Assembly (NCBI RefSeq): GCF_947242115.1
Contig: NC_074711.1
Location: 8,429,934-8,493,933 of the forward strand
Direction: 5' to 3'
DNA length: 64,000 nucleotides
From: Biomphalaria glabrata
Lineage: Eukaryota > Mollusca > Gastropoda > Planorbidae
Made by a program: the position numbers and the translations under genes
Shown here: piece by piece, positions 60,201-64,000 of the stretch
Position numbering within the stretch: position 1 is the first letter of the stretch
Layout of the letters: each line of letters opens with the position of its first letter
Notes under the pieces: model-generated
The model's database searches: none
Told to the model about the DNA's origin: nothing
What the model saw: only the letters and a program-made list of their open reading frames with translations

Positions 60201-62589
60201 AAGTCTTGCCAGGCCTTGTATTCATATTCAATAGCAGATTGTATTATAACACTGTCAAGTGTTCTTATGCTTCACTTGTTTTGAAAAGGATGTCTCACGT
60301 TCTGATGGCCAATAAGACGTGTCATTTATAGTTGTCATCTAATAAAGGTATAATGTATGCCCGATTTAGATACATTAAAATGCAAAATGTAACAGCGTTA
60401 TCAAATCGCTTAGCAACGGGTTCTATTTGCAATAAGATTGCAAAGAGTGTTTTCATAAAATCTCAGGCGACCGAAAAAGTTTTAATCTTATTTATATATT
60501 CAATTATATTTTAAAATAACAATGAAACACTATTTATAATTCTAAAGAACTAACAGACAACTAGTTTAGATTTCTACAGAACTAATAGACCAATAGTTTA
60601 GATTTCTACAGAACTAACAGACCACTAGTTTAGATTTCTACAGAACTAATAGACCACTAGTTTAGATTTCTACAGAACTAATAGACCACTAGTTTAGATT
60701 TTAGCAGAACTAGTAGACCACTAGTTTAGATTTTAGCAGAACTAGTAGACCACTAGTTTAGATTTCTACAGAACTAACAGACCACTAGTTTAGATTTCTA
60801 CAGAACTAACAGACCACTAGTTTAGATTTCTACAGAACTAATAGACCACTATTTTAGATTTCTACAGAACTAACAGACCACTATTTTAGATTTCTACAGA
60901 ACTAACAGACCACTAGTTTAGATTTTTGCAGAACTAATAGACCACTAGTTTAGATTTCTACAGAACTAGTAGACCACTAGTTTAGATTTCTACAGAACTA
61001 ATAGACCACTATTTTAGATTTCTACAGAACTAACAGACCACTAGTTTAGATTTTTGCAGAACTTACAAAACTGTTATGGTGTGTGACGATAAAGCTAATG
61101 TGTGGAGTTAACTCAATTGTGTTTTGCTGTGTGGAGATAAAACGAATACACAAAAGAGAGGCACAGACGATAAAAAGAAAACTTAAACAGAGCCCCCCCC
61201 CCCCTTACACTGATGGACAACATCGTTGTTAAAGTGAGATGGGGAAATTATTTTGGTCTTTACTGGGTTTGTGTTGTCATGTGAAACAATGCACTCATCT
61301 CTGATCTACGGAATATTTTACTATTTACTATGTTATGATTTTTTGTCTATAAAGCAACAACGTTGTGATGAGTGGGTTTGTGCTTAAAGCCACTATCTTA
61401 TGATATCTTGGTATACAGCCACTATCTTATGGTATCTTGGTATACAGCCACTATCTTATGGTATCTTGGTATACAGCCACTATCTTATGATATCTTGGTA
61501 TACAGCCACTATCTTATGGTATCTTGGTATACAGCCACTATCTTATGGTATCTTGGTATACAGCCACTATCTTATGATGTCTGGGTATAAAGCTACTATC
61601 TTATGATATCTTGGTATACAGCCACTATCTTATGGTATCTTGGTATACAGCCACTATCTTATGATATCTTGGTATACAGCCACTATCTTATGGTATCTTG
61701 GTATACAGCCACTATATTATGGTATCTTGGTATACAGCCACTATCTTATGATGTCTGGGTATAAAGCTACTATCTTATGATATCTTGGTATAAAGCCACT
61801 ATCTTATGATGTCTTGGTATAAAGCCAATTTCTTATGATGTCTTGGTATAAAGCCACTATCTTATGATGTGTTGGTATAAAGCCACTTTCTTATGATTTC
61901 TGGGTATAAAGTCACTAGATTATGATGTCTTGGTATAAAGCCACTATCTTATGATGTCTTGGTATAAAGTCACCCTCTTATGATGTCTGGGTATAAAGCC
62001 ACTATCTTATGATGTCTTGGTATAAAGTCATCCTCTTATGATGTCTGGGTATAAAGCCACTATCTTATGATGTCTTGGTATAAAGCCACCATCTTATGAT
62101 GTCTTGGTATAAAGTCACCCTCTTATGATGTCTGGGTATAAAGCCACTATCTTATGATGTCTTGGTATAAAGTCACCCTCTTATGATGTCTGGGTATAAA
62201 GCCACTATCTTATGATGTCTTGGTATAAAGCCACCATCTTATGATGTCTTGGTATAAAGTCACCCTCTTATGATGTCTGGGTATAAAGCCACTATCTTAT
62301 GATGTCTTGGTATAAAGCCACCATCTTATGATGTCTTGGTATAAAGCAACTACGTTATAATGTTTGCTTATAAATATGTGACTATTCAAATGTATTAGTA
62401 TTAGTAAGTATATGTGAATGTTTTTGATGCTCTAACTTTGTTGCCATTTCGATGTGAAGTACAAACACTTTCTCTTGTCAGCTGAAAACGTTACATTGTA
62501 CATTGTTACATTGTCTAAATTTCTCTTTTTTTTCCTACAGAAAACAAGACACCATCAACTCACTCAAGACATTGTTAACCGCGTCATAA
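57201..62589 (+). CDS. Gene B: unrecognised small helical protein, paralogue of gene A (5' end unresolved)
   Basis: Family not recognised. Coding exons: 57201-57566 (366 bp), 59218-59287 (70 bp), 62541-62589 (49 bp, ending in TAA). Phases are 1 then 2; acceptors are CAGCAG, a T-run then GCAG, and CCTACAG; donors GTACTT and GTAAGA. The protein reads NYTELHQDLTRFFQELPG, VKVIPTIMSPSDEFFNVDE, VLKKWQEVV, EWFQEQKKKLDWWFDVLSG, a short AGIGSANRG linker, and ends INSLKTLLTAS. By eye roughly a third of residues match gene A, with the same exon lengths at the 3' end. It is expected to be mainly helical and shows no transmembrane stretch. The first visible exon enters in phase 1, so an upstream coding exon is missing; one weak possibility is 55,723-55,744. 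Its 3.25-kb second intron is dominated by two minisatellites and its first by SINE and LINE pieces. The gene is divergent from gene A. Confidence 0.75.
57893..58150 (-). mobile_element. SINE-like repeat, family 2, in gene B's first intron
   Basis: Reverse complement carries the blocks of the 45,180 copy (AGCGCTCTGAGCATTCTATA; GTTTACTGAACACCTAAAGG; ACCCGACTCAAGCAGAGTTG), with a somewhat longer head. Confidence 0.7.
58155..58390 (+). mobile_element. LINE 3' end ([10 protein letters not shown] type), in gene B's first intron
   Basis: Encodes [40 protein letters not shown] and a stop, then an A-rich tail. At 58,440-58,520 an RT piece (KRAQIS) matching 27,225-27,270 follows in the wrong order, so two insertions or a rearrangement are present. 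Confidence 0.82.
58545..58593 (+). mobile_element. CR1/jockey-group LINE, 3' tail only
   Basis: TTTTTTGAAGTAACGTCTGT and ATTATATAAGATAAGATAAG only, about 49 bp, in gene B's first intron. Confidence 0.75.
58858..59061 (+). repeat. Dispersed repeat, inverted partner of 26,478-26,700
   Basis: GTTGGATAAACTGGCTTTTA, CGGATCACAGTTCGAGAACC and TTAGCTGCTTCTAGTTC match the 26,478 segment in reverse. Lies in gene B's first intron. Confidence 0.8.
60547..61058. repeat. Minisatellite, 32-bp unit x 16, in gene B's second intron
   Basis: Exactly 512 bp of GAACTAACAGACCACTAGTT plus TAGATTTCTACA, with TAGCA and TTGCA variants at the unit end and AATAG or AGTAG variants. Confidence 0.97.
61386..62350. repeat. 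Minisatellite, 29-bp unit x about 33, in gene B's second intron
   Basis: Unit CACTATCTTATGATATCTTG plus GTATACAGC. The proximal half has mainly the GTATACAGC type, the distal half GTATAAAGCC/GTC. Distally, three variants (CCCTC, CTATC, CCATC) recur in a fixed order, a higher-order pattern of 58 or 87 bp. Confidence 0.96.
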
Positions 62590-63338
62590 AAGCAACGGTG
62601 ATAAAGGTCTAACGCGTCAGTTTCAGTGCCTCTTTGTAAATACATGTTTGAAAATGTATATATCAAAGTTCGATTTTTTTTTGGTTTCATTTCGTTAGCA
62701 CATTATAGAAATGATACTTTTGTGTAATATTTAGCGACGTGAATACTTATTTAATGTACCTCTGTTTAAATATTTATGTCTGCTTTTATTTAAAGTCTAA
62801 ATGTATACATAGGCTACTTTGTTGCTTCTTCAAAGCTTGTTTATACAAATTGACATTTTAAAGCTTATTTTAGGTCATAAATTATTTAATTTATTTAATT
62901 TTTAATTAGACGATCACTTAGTGATGTTAAAATAATGATAAACAGATGATTGATTACGACACAGTTTTGTGTATAGCGATTAAAAACTAAAAATATACAT
63001 TTCAAAACATGGGTAGAGAGTACTTCTATGTGTAGCTACTATCCAACATTTAGCTGATCCTTGTATAGTTTAGGGTAAGTTCTAAAAACGATATTATTAT
63101 GTGCATCGGGTTATGTTGATGAGTTAAAAGACAATACATTAATTTCTAAAAATATCTTTGTGTTGTTTCGTTTCTTTCTTAATGAAAATAGGTATGTGCC
63201 ACATACCTATATATATTATATCTAGACTGGACATAGAGATCTTTTAACACAACAAAAACAAAAAAAAATTATTTTTTTTTTATAAAATCGTCAATGATAA
63301 CATACGTAAATATTTCAAACCGAATCAGATATTTGCTT
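62590..63338 (+). other. Gene B 3' flank
   Basis: AT-rich and expected to contain the 3' UTR. An ATTAAA lies at 62,979-62,984. No further coding seen. Confidence 0.45.
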
Positions 63339-63681
63339 GGTTCGGCGCTCTTGCTTAAACGAAGATAAAAATGTATGCCCCGTTATATCCAAATATTTCG
63401 TCATACTGTCATGATAAAAACAAAAGAGGCATATACAACACGTATATAAGATATAAAGGTACATTACATTTTGAATAAATGTATACAAATGCTCCTGCTC
63501 CCTAGTGCTATTAAAGCATGGAATGGGTTGCCTGAGCTAGCCAGGAAAACTAGTGACTTGGCAGAATTTAAGTCATTGGTATACGTGTTGTATATGCCTC
63601 TTCTGTTTTATCATATTATAACGATATATAGTGCTATAACGTGGCACTCTTTTATCTTCGTTTAAGCAAGAGCGCCGAACC
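63339..63681. repeat. Inverted repeat with LINE fragment in the loop
   Basis: Arms 63,339-63,447 and 63,580-63,681. The outer 32 bp (GGTTCGGCGCTCTTGCTTAA onward) and the inner 21 bp (GAGGCATATACAACACGTAT) pair almost perfectly; the arm middles have diverged. Confidence 0.85.
63470..63580 (+). mobile_element. CR1/jockey-group LINE fragment inside an inverted repeat
   Basis: Encodes [20 protein letters not shown], collinear with the family's C terminus but cut before the stop. It occupies the loop between the arms at 63,339-63,447 and 63,580-63,681. Confidence 0.85.
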
Positions 63682-63850
63682 AACAAAAAGCTGAGAGAAG
63701 AAACAGGCCTATCTGTAACTGACCTAACCCACCCATGCCACGTATACGGCCGGCTTTTTAAAGCGAGGATTGGACTTTACAGTCATCTTCGAGTCCATAG
63801 GAAATGAGAAATGTGCTCATCTTCGACCACGAAGCAGGAGCTATATATAT
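63645..63850 (+). mobile_element. LINE 3' end with zinc finger
   Basis: Reads SFKQERRTNKKLREETG, then THPCHVYGRLFKARIGLYSH and LRVHRK stop, followed by a short 3' UTR. Its first bases form the right arm of the inverted repeat. Confidence 0.8.
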
Positions 63851-64000
63851 GACAAGAGCCATTGCTTTTCTATATAGTCATTATGGCCGGGACACTCTCC
63901 TCTTTTGATTTTTTGTTTTATTTATATTATCTGGTTTGTTATTAAAGTTCTCTATTTATAGTATTTGACAGGTGGCTAACCTTTCAGCATACCAGTACTT

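Noticed and set aside
61372-61606. Two plus-strand frames of 68-72 codons
   Set aside because: Translations of the 29-bp minisatellite inside an intron of gene B.
60547-62350. Array-like pattern resembling CRISPR
   Set aside because: Head-to-tail units with no unique spacers, in a eukaryotic intron; ordinary minisatellites.
34183-62589. Assigning genes A and B to a pore-forming or toxin family because of their helical, WW-containing core
   Set aside because: No diagnostic motif, signal peptide or membrane hairpin is visible; the resemblance is only compositional.

Overview
The window looks like nuclear DNA of a mollusc, most likely a heterobranch freshwater snail. It is AT-rich, its genes are broken by many short-exon introns, and it is crowded with LINE fragments, tRNA-derived SINEs, small TIR elements, minisatellites and AGATCTAGAT-rich spacer. 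The species guess is inference from this repeat flavour; no species-specific marker was identified.

Three host loci can be supported. (1) 9.45-24.5 kb, minus strand: a complete UVSSA gene (UV-stimulated scaffold protein A, transcription-coupled repair). It was read exon by exon as 15 coding exons whose splice phases all agree, giving 754 codons plus stop. The first coding intron uses a GC-AG boundary. (2) 34.18-36.70 kb, minus strand (gene A), probably with two more 5' exons at 46.5 and 47.9 kb. (3) 57.20-62.59 kb, plus strand (gene B). A and B encode related small, probably helical proteins of a family I do not recognise. Their last two coding exons have identical lengths (70 and 49 bp) and identical phases, so they are diverged paralogues arranged head to head.

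Layout: 1-9.4 kb is repeat-bearing spacer (SINE, two CR1/jockey-like LINE pieces, a third near 8.4 kb). 9.4-24.5 kb is UVSSA with insertions in its introns, including a 1,045-bp TIR element of unclear superfamily. 24.5-33.9 kb is a graveyard of LINE 3' ends, SINE pieces and tandem repeats. 33.9-47.9 kb is gene A. Its long 5' intron would hold a nest in which one SINE is split by a 209-bp coding-like insertion, a young Ty3/Gypsy-type LTR element (37,047-39,813, target duplication GTTAC) and a hAT-type MITE; a second hAT MITE follows. 47.9-57.2 kb is spacer with LINE, SINE and piggyBac-like MITE remnants, a long GA microsatellite and small tandem repeats. 57.2-62.6 kb is gene B, whose second intron carries two large minisatellites. 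62.6-64 kb holds the gene B 3' flank, an inverted repeat enclosing a LINE fragment, and the zinc-finger end of another LINE.

UVSSA works with CSA, CSB and TFIIH in DNA repair. Nothing in the sequence links it functionally to genes A and B. The A/B family is the best candidate here for something undescribed.
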